A stretch of DNA of 50,383 nt from Deltaproteobacteria bacterium. Lineage in GTDB: Bacteria > Bdellovibrionota_C > UBA2361 > JANWWW01. The notes under the pieces were generated by a model that was not told where the DNA came from, did not search any database, and saw nothing but the letters and a program-made list of their open reading frames with translations. Positions 18,074-28,294 of this stretch are shown in pieces. The number at the start of each line of letters is the position of its first letter. Within the stretch, counting starts at the first letter, position 1. Both the position numbers and the translations under genes were made by a program. Location of the stretch: NCBI GenBank assembly GCA_025055295.1, contig JANWWW010000004.1, forward strand, positions 1 through 50,383, in the 5' to 3' direction.

Positions 18074-19753
18074 ATGGAACTGCCTTACTACGATTTTTTC
18101 GAAAGCTCCCCCGAAACTAATCAAGATAACGGCGACGAGGTTCGCGTTATCTTCGTTGCATGGCCTTACATGAATGGCAAACTGCATGTTGGTCATTTGG
18201 CGGGTTACCTTATTCCTGCTGATGTGATCGCGCGCGCGTTTAGAATGAGAAGGTTTAAAACCTTAATGGTCTCGGGCTCTGATTGTTACGGAACCCCTAT
18301 TCTTTTAACTGCCTTCAAGGAAAAAGTCACGCCATGGGAGGTAGTTTCGTTTTATCATGAGGAGGCTTTAAAACTATTCAGGCTTTTAAAATTGACTTTC
18401 GACAATTATACGGCTACAGTCAACAAAACTCATCATGAAGTTGTCAAGTGGTTTTTCGTGGAAATACTTAGGAACGGTTTTTTCGAAAAAGGGAAAGATA
18501 GGCAATTCTTCTCTCCCTCGCTTAGCCGGTTTGTCCCCGATAGATTCGTAATTGGCGAGTGTCCTTATTGTAAGGCTAAAGAAATCAAATCTGATCAATG
18601 CGAAGAATGTTCCGCTGTGCTGCTTCCCGAACAGGTCATTAATCCGGTATCAATTTTTGACAACAAGCCGGTAGAACTAAGAGAGTCAGAGCATTATTTC
18701 CTTGCTTGGCCTAAATTACAGAGCGAAATTCAAAATTATTTTGAATTACACAGGAGTTTGTGGCGACCGTGGGTTGTTTCTGAAACTGAAAAATGGCTCA
18801 GAGAAGGATTAAAAAAAAGAGCCGTAACCCGTGATCTTGACTGGGGCATTGAGATTCCTGTTGATAAAATTGACGAAAGTTTGCGGTTGGCGGATATCCA
18901 CAAAAAGAGAATTTATGTTTGGTTTGAGGCAGTCACAGGTTATTATTCCTCAACCGTTGAGTACTGTTTGAGAAAAGGTTTGGAAGTTGACAGATTTTGG
19001 AAGAACCCAAAAGCGAGGCATTATTATTTTATGGGAAAAGACAACTTACCTTTCCATACGATTTTTTGGCCAGGTCAACTGATTGCGACACGTAAGGACT
19101 TTTTGCTTCCTTATTTCCCCGCGATCAACCAGTACCTGTTATTTGGCACGGATAAGTTTTCGAAGAGCAAAGGGCGAATAGTAGACAGCTACGATTTTAC
19201 TAATAAATACGGCACGGATTATGTCAGATTTTATTTTTCGGCTTTTGCTCCAGAAGCCTCTGATTTCAGTTTTTCGGAAGAACACTTTAAGGAACAATGT
19301 AATAGCCTTTTAGTGGATAAAGTCGGCAACTTTGTGAGCAGAGTATCAAAACTAGCAGGGTTAGATTTCAGACCTATCCTGTCTTTTGAGGCATTTTTAG
19401 ACTTCGAACCCTTCTTAAAAAAATACATCGAAGCGACAGACAAAGCGTCAACTCGGGAGCTCTGTCAGGCAATACTGGATTTCGCTGATTTTCTGAACAA
19501 AGATTTTACCGATAAGCGCCCTTGGTCATTTGAGCGCGGTTCGCACACTTTTCAAGTTCTAATGAGTAAATATACGGGTTCAATAATTCTTCTGTTAAAC
19601 ATTTTAAAGCCGGTAATTCCAGGTGCCATTTCTAGGGCAGAGAAACAGTTTAATTTAAACTTGACTTACTTGATAGATTCAAAAGAACTTTTCGAAAAAG
19701 AATTATCTAGCTTTAAAATTAATGCGCTTGCTAACATGTTTGAAAAAATTTGA
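18074..19753 (+). CDS. metG: Methionyl-tRNA synthetase
   Basis: 'FVAWPYMNGKLHVGHLAGYLIPADVIAR', Cys knuckle CPYC...CEEC, 'FMGKDNLPFHTIFWPGQL', KMSKS-like 'KFSKSKG'. Confidence 0.95.
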   Translation: MELPYYDFFESSPETNQDNGDEVRVIFVAWPYMNGKLHVGHLAGYLIPADVIARAFRMRRFKTLMVSGSDCYGTPILLTAFKEKVTPWEVVSFYHEEALKLFRLLKLTFDNYTATVNKTHHEVVKWFFVEILRNGFFEKGKDRQFFSPSLSRFVPDRFVIGECPYCKAKEIKSDQCEECSAVLLPEQVINPVSIFDNKPVELRESEHYFLAWPKLQSEIQNYFELHRSLWRPWVVSETEKWLREGLKKRAVTRDLDWGIEIPVDKIDESLRLADIHKKRIYVWFEAVTGYYSSTVEYCLRKGLEVDRFWKNPKARHYYFMGKDNLPFHTIFWPGQLIATRKDFLLPYFPAINQYLLFGTDKFSKSKGRIVDSYDFTNKYGTDYVRFYFSAFAPEASDFSFSEEHFKEQCNSLLVDKVGNFVSRVSKLAGLDFRPILSFEAFLDFEPFLKKYIEATDKASTRELCQAILDFADFLNKDFTDKRPWSFERGSHTFQVLMSKYTGSIILLLNILKPVIPGAISRAEKQFNLNLTYLIDSKELFEKELSSFKINALANMFEKI

Positions 19754-20259
19754 TCAAGGTTGTTAAATTGGATGATGGTCGAAGACAGCTAACCTGTTTA
19801 CTGTTCGCTCTCGTAACTGGAAAAAATTTCTGTTTTCAGAAGGTTGGAGCTTAAAGCCCTCGAAATTTTATGGGATCATTAAAAAGGAAAGTTTTAAAGG
19901 AAATCGTAAGAGGGCCGTCAGAGTGTAAAGTTGAAAAAGGCTTTTTATCCTCTTCATGAAGCATAAAAGACTTGCCAGAAAACCAAGTTTTAAAACAAAA
20001 TCATAAAAATTTAACGTTTATATGAGATAGTATATATGGTCTTTTTGTAAAATTTTTTAAAAAGTTGAGCTCTTTCACGCTATTAATTTTTCTAAGCCCA
20101 TAGGTAATTTGTCACATAGCTCTTTTATCGGTCACCTTAGGTTAGTTGTTTATGGCTATTTTGAACCTTGGCTGATTGTGGTCGTAGCTTGAGGCTTGAC
20201 AGGCTTGTTAACTGGGAACAAAAATTGCTGAGTTATCGATCAAAGGAAAAAATTTCTCA

Positions 20260-21750
20260 ATGCCGATAGCGACATTTTCAGGGTTGGCGTCCGGGATAGA
20301 CTCAGCGTCTTTGATTCAGGCTCTGATTGATGAAAGAAAAAAAGTAAAACTCAAGCCCCTTCAAAGAGATTTAGCGGAAGTCAATGCTGCTAGCTCAAAG
20401 TTGACAGAGTTAAAAGGTTTAGCTCAAAAGCTAGCCGAAAAAGCAAGAGTTTTTAGCCCCGTATATGGAGGTCCGCTTTACAAAAAAGCAACCACTTCAA
20501 ACGACCAAATTGCAACCGCAACAGCCACATCTAATGCGGTTAATGGCACTTATTCCTTGAACATAACACAATTGGCGAAAACATCCTCCGTCACTTTTAA
20601 TCAGTCCTACAGTTCTGCCAACAGCCCTTTAGTTGCCGGCATAAATGACTCTCTCCCAGCTGCAGATCGGACCCTTACGATTACCTATGGACAAGGCTCA
20701 AGTCAGGTTACGAAAAATTTTGTTCTGACGTCTTCCACAACAGTTCAACAGTTTATCGACGACTTTAACACTCAGTTTAGCGGGGTCGCAAGCGCTTTGC
20801 TAATCAATGTTGGGACATCAAGCAACCCTGATTACCGAGTCTTGCTTAAAAGCGCCAAACAGGGAACGCAAGAAGGATTTGTAGACTTCTCGGTTTCAAC
20901 CACACCTGACCCGATTTTAAACAGCTGGGTCATGAACAAAACAGTCGATCAGGCTCAGAATTTAAACATGACGATTTCCGGAATTACTGGGACAATAGTA
21001 AAAACGTCAAACACTTTTTCGGATTTGATACCCGGTGTCACCTTCACAATTAAACAAACAGGCTCCGCAGAAATTACTGTCGACCTGGACCAGACTGACA
21101 TGATTAACAAGTTACAGGCTTTTGTCGACGCGTACAATGATGTGGTTCGATTTGTAAGAAAAGAGAATAAAACTACGGTTGTAACAAACTCTAAAGGAGA
21201 GTCTGATCCAAAGTTTGGCTCTTTGACGAAAGTAAGGGTGGATGATGGGTTTATCGAGCAGCTACGGCAAAAACTCACAAGCTTAAACGCATACTCTGGA
21301 ACACCACCTCCTACTGCAAAAGTTTTTAAACTGCCGGACATAGGGATTTCAACTCAGGGTAAGGATGAAACTGGCGCATTTGACGGAACTTTAGTGTTTA
21401 CAAGCAGCGGTTCAACCACATCAAGTTTCACCAAAGCCTTGCAGGATGATCTTCAGGGGGTGATAAACCTGTTGACGAATCTTGGAAACGAACTCGGAAC
21501 CACAACCGGCTTGATTGAAGAATATACTGCTTACAACAAACTTTTTGACACAAGCCTTAACAGCCTTGGTCAACAAAAGAAAGACATAGAGTCAAAAATT
21601 TCCGAGGCGGAAAAGGCCCTTCAGGCGGAAGAAGCCACACTCACCCAGACTTTTGCTCGGCTCGAAAGCACAATTGGAAGATTGCGGAGCCTACAAACTA
21701 ATTTAGCTCAGGCACTCGCAACATTGCCAAGGTTTGATAATGGGAGATAG
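20260..21750 (+). CDS. fliD: Flagellar hook-associated protein 2 (filament cap), FliD
   Basis: N-terminal 'FSGLASGIDSASLIQALIDERK', C-terminal 'LEEYTAYNKLFDTSLNSLGQQKKDIESKISEAEKALQAEEATLTQTFARLESTIGRLRS'-like coiled coil; no cysteines, consistent with an exported axial protein. Confidence 0.9.
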   Translation: MPIATFSGLASGIDSASLIQALIDERKKVKLKPLQRDLAEVNAASSKLTELKGLAQKLAEKARVFSPVYGGPLYKKATTSNDQIATATATSNAVNGTYSLNITQLAKTSSVTFNQSYSSANSPLVAGINDSLPAADRTLTITYGQGSSQVTKNFVLTSSTTVQQFIDDFNTQFSGVASALLINVGTSSNPDYRVLLKSAKQGTQEGFVDFSVSTTPDPILNSWVMNKTVDQAQNLNMTISGITGTIVKTSNTFSDLIPGVTFTIKQTGSAEITVDLDQTDMINKLQAFVDAYNDVVRFVRKENKTTVVTNSKGESDPKFGSLTKVRVDDGFIEQLRQKLTSLNAYSGTPPPTAKVFKLPDIGISTQGKDETGAFDGTLVFTSSGSTTSSFTKALQDDLQGVINLLTNLGNELGTTTGLIEEYTAYNKLFDTSLNSLGQQKKDIESKISEAEKALQAEEATLTQTFARLESTIGRLRSLQTNLAQALATLPRFDNGR

Positions 21751-22263
21751 GTGTCAGAACGAATAAAAGTTTGATCAGTGGCTTCGATTTCGGAGGAGCT
21801 TTTCAGCAAAATAGAATTTAACTTTAATTGATCTGTAAAGTGTTAGCCTCTGATACACTTCAAGTAGCTTTTATCATAACGCCCTCAAATAAGTACTTAG
21901 GCTTCCAGAAATTATTAATAGCAGTAATTATTAATGAATGAAGCCAAAAAATCTCTACCGTATACCAACCCTTCACTTTCTTTGAGTAATACTAGGGTTG
22001 CCGAGCCTTTCCAGTCTTTAATTGTAGCCAGACGTCTAGTATAGAATACTCCAAGCAAATGTCGTGTTAATCATTAAATTCCTTACTGTTGGCATCCTTA
22101 ATTTGAAGTCCAGTAGCTCCTCCGACTGACTATCAAAGTAAGTTTGGGTAATTTTTGGTTATGTCGCTAAGGAAGCGACAAAAACACATGCACAAACAGT
22201 GTTTACATACTTGGCTCTTCGATTAAAATTCTGCCCTCTTTTCGTGACCTAAAGTCTTTTTAT

Positions 22264-23727
22264 TTATTCGGATTTGATGCCAAGCTTCATCTCTACGGAT
22301 TTTCTTGCTATCTTCGGGTCAATATTGGAAGATTTGGCAAGAACTTGTCCTGTCAGAAAACCAATCTTTTTTTTAACATGTGTTTTGGTTTTATCCTCTT
22401 CACTCAAAATTTCTTTGACAACGTCAGGAAAGCTCTTTAGAACTTCGTCTACAATTGAGTGTACTTTTTCTTCAGAGCTTGCTATGAGCAAATTTTCGGA
22501 AGAAATCGTATGCTCAATATCGAGAGTCGGGTCTCTTAACAATCTTTCAAGAAGGTTTTTTACAGACCTTGAAGAAATTTTGTTGTTTTGATAGTGCAAA
22601 AGTAGATTGGTTAGCTTTTCAACTGGAAAGGGCAAGTCGGACGACTCTAGACCTCTTTCTTTTATTAAACCTTGTATATCGTTAACAAGAAAATTAACGG
22701 CTACTTTTGGCGCAACACCTCTTGAAATTAGGTGGTTCAACAGAGTTGTGTACCTTCTGTCATAACTGACAATTATCGCGTCATCGGGCGACACAGCCCA
22801 ATTTTGAGTTAAATTTAGGAAAGTTTGAGTTGGTAGTATAGGTAACTTTTCCCGTAGACCGTCTACAAATGCGGAAGAAAGCCGTAGAGGAGGCAGGTCT
22901 GGGTCTGGCATGTAACGGTAATCGCTAAGTTCCTCTTTTCGTCTCAAGCTGTATGTTGTTCCAGTCTCTGGATTAAATCCCCTCGTCTCCCTTAAAACAT
23001 CTCGTCCTTCCCTTACTTCTTTTATTTGTCTTGCGATTTCATAATTGATGGCCTGAGTCAAAAATTTAAAAGAATTCAAATTTTTAATTTCAACCCTGGT
23101 ACCCAAAACTAGCGAGTCCCTTGGCCTGATGCTAACATTTACGTCACATCTTAAAGAACCTTGCTCAAGGTTTGCCTCTGAAATGTTCAAATACTTTGCG
23201 AGGTTTCTAAAAAATTTTACAAATTCAGCGGCTTCCTCCGATGACTTGAAACACGGGTCGGTGACTACCTCAACCAAAGGAATTCCTGCCCGGTTTAAAT
23301 CAACAAGAGATTTATTAAGATATTTGTCATGAATGCTTTTGCCGGCATCTTCTTCCAGTTGAATTGATTTTATTGGCACTTGCTTGATTCGGCCATTGAG
23401 CGGAAAAGAGAATACTCCTAGAACCGCAAAAGGTCTGTAGAACTGGGTAATCTGATATCCTTTTGGAAGATCAGGATAAAAATAATGTTTTCTATCAAAT
23501 GTTGATATTTCATTAATCTGGCAAGCTAGAGCTAAGGCAAGCGTTACTGCTTTTTCAACTGGTTCCCTGTTTAAAACCGGCAAGACTCCAGGAAGCCCAA
23601 ACGTGTAAAAATCCACGTTCACGTTCGGTTGATCTGTAAATCTATTCTCCGCTCGACAAAACAACTTCGCTCTAGAGTTCAGCTGCAGATGAATTTCAAG
23701 TCCTATTACAGGCTCGAACTCCGACAT
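22264..23727 (-). CDS. gatB: Asp-tRNA(Asn)/Glu-tRNA(Gln) amidotransferase subunit B
   Basis: 'FEPVIGLEIHLQLNSRAKLFC', 'KHYFYPDLPKGYQITQF', 'IQLEEDAGKS', 'DLNRAGIPLVEVVTDP', 'RCDVNVSIR', 'SDYRYMPDPDLPPL'. Confidence 0.97.
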   Translation of the reverse strand: MSEFEPVIGLEIHLQLNSRAKLFCRAENRFTDQPNVNVDFYTFGLPGVLPVLNREPVEKAVTLALALACQINEISTFDRKHYFYPDLPKGYQITQFYRPFAVLGVFSFPLNGRIKQVPIKSIQLEEDAGKSIHDKYLNKSLVDLNRAGIPLVEVVTDPCFKSSEEAAEFVKFFRNLAKYLNISEANLEQGSLRCDVNVSIRPRDSLVLGTRVEIKNLNSFKFLTQAINYEIARQIKEVREGRDVLRETRGFNPETGTTYSLRRKEELSDYRYMPDPDLPPLRLSSAFVDGLREKLPILPTQTFLNLTQNWAVSPDDAIIVSYDRRYTTLLNHLISRGVAPKVAVNFLVNDIQGLIKERGLESSDLPFPVEKLTNLLLHYQNNKISSRSVKNLLERLLRDPTLDIEHTISSENLLIASSEEKVHSIVDEVLKSFPDVVKEILSEEDKTKTHVKKKIGFLTGQVLAKSSNIDPKIARKSVEMKLGIKSE

Positions 23728-23993
23728 TAAAATTCGTCAGGGCTAACTTCTGTATCTTCAGTGAACCCGTACAGTGTCCAATAGAAATAATCTTCTTTCG
23801 GTTCGATTACGATAATCCAACCTTTCTTTGGAGTGTCTTGTTGGGCATTACTATAAAGCTTTAAAACTCGTCCGTCAGTTATCTTTACAATGTCAAAACC
23901 CTCTAAGCGCTGACTCCAGTTAAAAGGTCTTCTGTGAGAAGCATACCTGCTTGATATTACTTCCTCCACAATAACCTCTTCCTTTCCAACCAT
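23727..23993 (-). CDS. Hypothetical protein
   Basis: 88-aa ORF ending exactly at the gatB start. Confidence 0.6.
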   Translation of the reverse strand: MVGKEEVIVEEVISSRYASHRRPFNWSQRLEGFDIVKITDGRVLKLYSNAQQDTPKKGWIIVIEPKEDYFYWTLYGFTEDTEVSPDEF

Positions 23994-23997
23994 CTCG

Positions 23998-24390
23998 CTA
24001 TTGTTTTTTAGCCGTTGTTTTCGGATTGAGAGTAGCTATTTCGATCGCAGTGAAGTATGGGCTGGCTCCATACTTTAGATCCCGGATCAACTCAGCAGCG
24101 TCTTTTGTTTCGACCAAACTCCACAGAATCTGAGGCTCGCCTTTGGGTCCCGTCTCTTCTATGGAAATAGGCACTAAAAAAAAACACCCTAAAACCGCTT
24201 CGCTTTTCGAGGCTAGCCTGTAAACACTAACTGGTATTCCTTTCTGATCCGCTAACAGTTGAGCGTTTTGGACCAATTGATCCTTGTCTTTTGATATAGT
24301 CCACTGATTTTTACCCCCGGCTGGGCATGCGAAGAACTCACGTCCGAACTCAAGGGATCTTTCAAGATCATAAAGCCAATCGATCGACAT
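23998..24390 (-). CDS. Hypothetical protein
   Basis: 130-aa ORF in apparent operon with the 88-aa ORF and gatB. Confidence 0.6.
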   Translation of the reverse strand: MSIDWLYDLERSLEFGREFFACPAGGKNQWTISKDKDQLVQNAQLLADQKGIPVSVYRLASKSEAVLGCFFLVPISIEETGPKGEPQILWSLVETKDAAELIRDLKYGASPYFTAIEIATLNPKTTAKKQ

Positions 24391-24818
24391 CTTGCTTAAC
24401 GATTATACTATGGTGAAGCTTTGTTTTATATGCTTGGTTTTCTGTTTAATGTCTTTTTCAGATGCCGTTTGCGTATGAGCACGGCTAAAATTTTTAATAT
24501 TTTTCAATCAAACCAAATAGCTTGTTTATGCCTATTTTTTGACTTTGCTAGGATTTCATCAAAGGATCCTTATAGCGACAGTCAAACATAAATTAGACCT
24601 ACACTGTTGATTTCAAAGTCGCCAAAATTGTTTCTTCCGGTGTGATCCATACGTCTTTGCTTAAAAGACATTTTTAGTCGAAAGTAATTGTTAAACCTGA
24701 AACCTTAAGTAGAAACTGTGAATAGTACAAAAGGACCATGCAAAAACCTTTGTTTTTACAGTCAATAGATATGTCTAAACGCCAACATGGAAAATGTCTG
24801 ATATGGCCGATGAATGCT

Positions 24819-26015
24819 TTACCGAGGCAAGAAAGAATTTGTCACACGACTCAGCCTTATCGTATCGAAAAAAGCACGATATTTTACCAAATATTCAGTT
24901 ATGGTTGAGGCTACTGAATTAGGATTTTTTTGTATATCAATAAAAATTTTTCTTGCTGCGCTTTGAAACTGTTGCATAAGTCCTTTTCTTAAAACACAGG
25001 TTAAATCAGCTTGTAAGGTCCCCAGTACATCAATTTCTTTGTATCCTCGAGGGTCTTTATCTAAGATACTGTCCAAAATCATTCTTAGCGAAACAAAATC
25101 AGGAATAAATCCACTTTTGTCTCTTGTGTCAAGCGCTGCGCCAGCAAATTCCATCAATGAGAACAAGATGGAGTAACCTGGGTTTGGGCAAAAACCATGT
25201 TGAAAAAGAATAGCTTCCAGCTCAAATTTAAAATTTCTTTCTTGAACGGTACCCAGAGCATGATAAAACGCCCCTAACCTCATTCCATTTAAGCTTGCGT
25301 TTAGAAATGCCACCATATGCCCGACTTCGTGAAATATAAGAGGATCATAGAGCTCTTGGGCTAGTTCATCCTGCCCTTTCACATCAATTGCAAGCAAATC
25401 GCAAATTTCTCGAAAAGATCTAGCACTTAATACGGGGCTCAATGCAGTGTCTAATAAATCTTTTCTTGCATTGTCGTAAAGATATTTTATGAAAAATGCA
25501 TATTCTCTTAATCTGCGATCGGTGTCATGCCTTACAAATACTAACTGTCCGAAACACATTCCCAAAAAATGTCTTTCGCTTGAAACCACCGGAATCTCTC
25601 TGACAAAATAAACCGGAACTGCTCGTGGAATTTTAAGTCCCGCCTCGGTTAGACTGTGACAAGTTTCTTCCGGTGTTTCAAACGACCTAATTTCGTGCAT
25701 AGTTAGAATTCTGCCAACGCGAAAATGTTCTGAAAGGGTCTGTGATGAGTCTTGATCGCAGCAATAGGCAGGTAAAATAATAACCCCTTGGCGGGCAAGC
25801 TCTTGGATCGACGTCAAATCAGCTCGAGAAAAAGATTGCCTGGGAATTTCCTTAAAATCTATTCGTTCTAAAGTCTGGTCTTCACAAATTCCAGGAGGAG
25901 CGTTAGCAATAGCCTCGCTAACTAATCGCGATAGCTCATAATCAGCGGCTATTAATGATTCATAATCAACACCATCCGAGGATGGCTTTTTGTCAATGAC
26001 GAATTTTAAAACCAT
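24819..26015 (-). CDS. Hypothetical protein with HEXXH zinc-metalloprotease-like motif
   Basis: 398-aa ORF; 'LIFHEVGHMVAFLNASLNGMRLGAFYHALGTVQERNFKFELEAIL' contains HEVGH. Confidence 0.65.
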   Translation of the reverse strand: MVLKFVIDKKPSSDGVDYESLIAADYELSRLVSEAIANAPPGICEDQTLERIDFKEIPRQSFSRADLTSIQELARQGVIILPAYCCDQDSSQTLSEHFRVGRILTMHEIRSFETPEETCHSLTEAGLKIPRAVPVYFVREIPVVSSERHFLGMCFGQLVFVRHDTDRRLREYAFFIKYLYDNARKDLLDTALSPVLSARSFREICDLLAIDVKGQDELAQELYDPLIFHEVGHMVAFLNASLNGMRLGAFYHALGTVQERNFKFELEAILFQHGFCPNPGYSILFSLMEFAGAALDTRDKSGFIPDFVSLRMILDSILDKDPRGYKEIDVLGTLQADLTCVLRKGLMQQFQSAARKIFIDIQKNPNSVASTITEYLVKYRAFFDTIRLSRVTNSFLPR

Positions 26016-26779
26016 ACGCGTTACATAATCGTTATGGCTCGTGGTTAAAATATTGAATACTTTGACTTTAAGTTTTAAGAACTGCAGTACAAGCTTACAT
26101 GTTGAAATATCCGTTTATCGCTCATTTTTTTGGTTTTTTTATAACCAAAATAATCTTGACAAGTTGTCGCAGCGAAGTTGGATACCATACCTTGTTTACT
26201 TTAACAAGAGTTTTTCCCTTTTTGTCAAACAAATTAAAAAGGCAAAATTTCATGATTTTTTGCTCGCTTTAGGAACGGTTGAATTAATCGCTAAATTCAC
26301 TATTGTTTCACTTTGATACTTTAACGTCTGCTAAAGTAATTGTATGCCACCAAAATGCTATAAGCTGCATTACCGGTATGCCTAGCCCTCTCCTTAATAT
26401 CGCAACAGACTAATCCGATAAGCGGCATCTATCGAAAACCCGCTTTTCTCCTTAAAATAAATGCGTTATAGCTTAAAAGATGTTTTACTCCAATACATGA
26501 TGCCTAAAAAGATTGGGTTGTTTTGAGTGTCTAGCTGCGTGGCACGACATAAACCAACTTTTCGGCTGAAATTTTGTTATCAATATTCGAAAACATCGCC
26601 AAGCGAAATTTTTTCGAGCAATTCTTGAGAGTAAATTCTCAAACTCTAAAAAAACGAAACTTCCCTAACCGATGAATGGTATAAAACTACTGCTGAGACA
26701 GCAAGTTAGTCATTTTGTTCGAAATCGCGTCATTTAAGTAACGTAATAGATAACACCGATTTATAATGATGGCACATAT

Positions 26780-27060
26780 ACTAAACAGACGGTCTAAGAC
26801 CACACGCTTTCCAAGGAGTATAGAACTTTACATGAAGTATGTCTTTTAAATCGCTTAAGTTTATCGCATCACAAAAGACAAGCAATAGATGGAGGAACTC
26901 GTATTTTGCAGCAATCTCAAGCGTTACAAAAGAAGGAACCAAAAGCTAGCCTAGAACCCTTCGGTTAGCGCGTTCAAATCGATGCTAAGACTGTTCAACA
27001 TCGCATAATCTACTTTTAGGTTGTTGGTTTAGATACCCATTATGTAGATATTAAGGATTG
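26780..27060 (+). pseudogene. Possible degraded integrase-core (rve, IS481-like) transposase remnant
   Basis: Stop-interrupted reading: 'NRRSKTTRFPRSIELYMK...' then 'EPFG*RVQIDAKTVQHRIIYF*VVGLDTHYVDIKD', reminiscent of 'PGERVQIDTK...Y.F.AVDLYTRYVYIK' around the first catalytic Asp. Confidence 0.35.
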
Positions 27061-27217
27061 ACATATGGGTTAAGGTGTAACTGTTGAAAGCAAACTAAAA
27101 CGACTTACTCATCAAACCTAGCAACTAGTATGTCAGTTATAGATTAAGATTACTTGACAAAATTGGTTTAAAATTTAATAACAAATCGCGACCAACATCA
27201 TCCGTGGAATAAATTGG

Positions 27218-28294
27218 ATGAAAAAAGACTTTTTAAGGCGTATTGAAGAGTTAGCAAATAGAGAAGGCTTTGTGTTTTTGGGCTGTTCTCCTATAACGTC
27301 AGTCTCATCGGACGTGTTTGATCGTTTTACATACTGGTTAAACGAGGGTTTTGGCGGGTCCATGGCTTATCTTAGCAAAGTCAAGCAAGACCTTCGAGAA
27401 ATAATTGACTGGGCTGTCTCTGTTTTTGTATTTGCTTGGCTGTACCCGCGTTATGAGTCGCAGTCACGTTATGGATTTGGCAGGATTGCAAGCTATGCAT
27501 TGTGGAGAGATTACCACAGAGTCTTCAAGAAACGGCTATTGAAACTTGGCAAAAACTTGACTGATGAATTCCCGGGTTTAAGATTTAAATGTATAACTGA
27601 TGCTTTTCCCATTTTAGAAAAAGCTTTGGCTCTTCAGGTTGACAGTGAAAAGTTGTTTATGGGCAAAAACACACTGTTAATTCACAAAAATTTTGGCTCG
27701 TTTTTTTTGCTTGGAGAAATTGTAACGAACATGAAAGTAACGCAAGTTAATTCATTTCGATACGATAATAACAAACTGGGCTGTGGGAATTGTGTTAAAT
27801 GTGTGACTGAGTGTCCGACTAATGCCCTTAATGGCTGTTTTATCGACGCGCGAAAATGCATCAGCTACCTTACAATTGAATACAAAGGGCCTTTTAATTT
27901 AGAGCAAATGCGAAATGTCGGCGACTGGTTGTTTGGTTGCGATATTTGTCAACAAGTTTGCCCTTTCAATCATAAAATCAAAGGAAAAAATTTTTGCTCG
28001 TTTTTGCAAACTGATTTGCGTGTGACACCTTCTTTTTCGCTAATTGAGGTTTTGAGTTTAAATGAAGAAAAATTCAAATCCTTGTTCATGGGAACGCCAG
28101 TTCTACGAGCTGGATTAGAAGGTTTCCAAAGAAACGCGATAGCGGTTTGTTTTAATCAAGGCTTTCAAGAGGCTCTGCCTATGATAAGAAATTTAACGAA
28201 ATCTGACTCCGATACAGTAAATCAAACTGCATCTTTAGCACTGTCAAAGTGGAAGGTTCGATCAGTTCCAACAAAATTAGTCGTTATTAATTGA
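27218..28294 (+). CDS. queG: Epoxyqueuosine reductase
   Basis: Two 4Fe-4S motifs: 'CGNCVKCVTECPTNAL' and 'FGCDICQQVCPFNHK'; 'KIDSEKLFMGKNTLLIHKNFGSFFLLGEIVTN'-like central region; HEAT-like C-terminus. Confidence 0.93.
   Translation: MKKDFLRRIEELANREGFVFLGCSPITSVSSDVFDRFTYWLNEGFGGSMAYLSKVKQDLREIIDWAVSVFVFAWLYPRYESQSRYGFGRIASYALWRDYHRVFKKRLLKLGKNLTDEFPGLRFKCITDAFPILEKALALQVDSEKLFMGKNTLLIHKNFGSFFLLGEIVTNMKVTQVNSFRYDNNKLGCGNCVKCVTECPTNALNGCFIDARKCISYLTIEYKGPFNLEQMRNVGDWLFGCDICQQVCPFNHKIKGKNFCSFLQTDLRVTPSFSLIEVLSLNEEKFKSLFMGTPVLRAGLEGFQRNAIAVCFNQGFQEALPMIRNLTKSDSDTVNQTASLALSKWKVRSVPTKLVVIN

Noticed and set aside
22162-22180. TGTCGCTAAGGAAGCGACA hairpin as gatB terminator
   Set aside because: The stem is good, but on the minus strand (gatB direction) it is not followed by a T-run, and on the plus strand it is followed by As. 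Not a convincing intrinsic terminator.
26041-26316. 91-aa plus-strand ORF downstream of the divergent HEVGH gene
   Set aside because: Low-complexity, composition-driven ORF in a decayed AT-rich gap; no start/RBS or family support.
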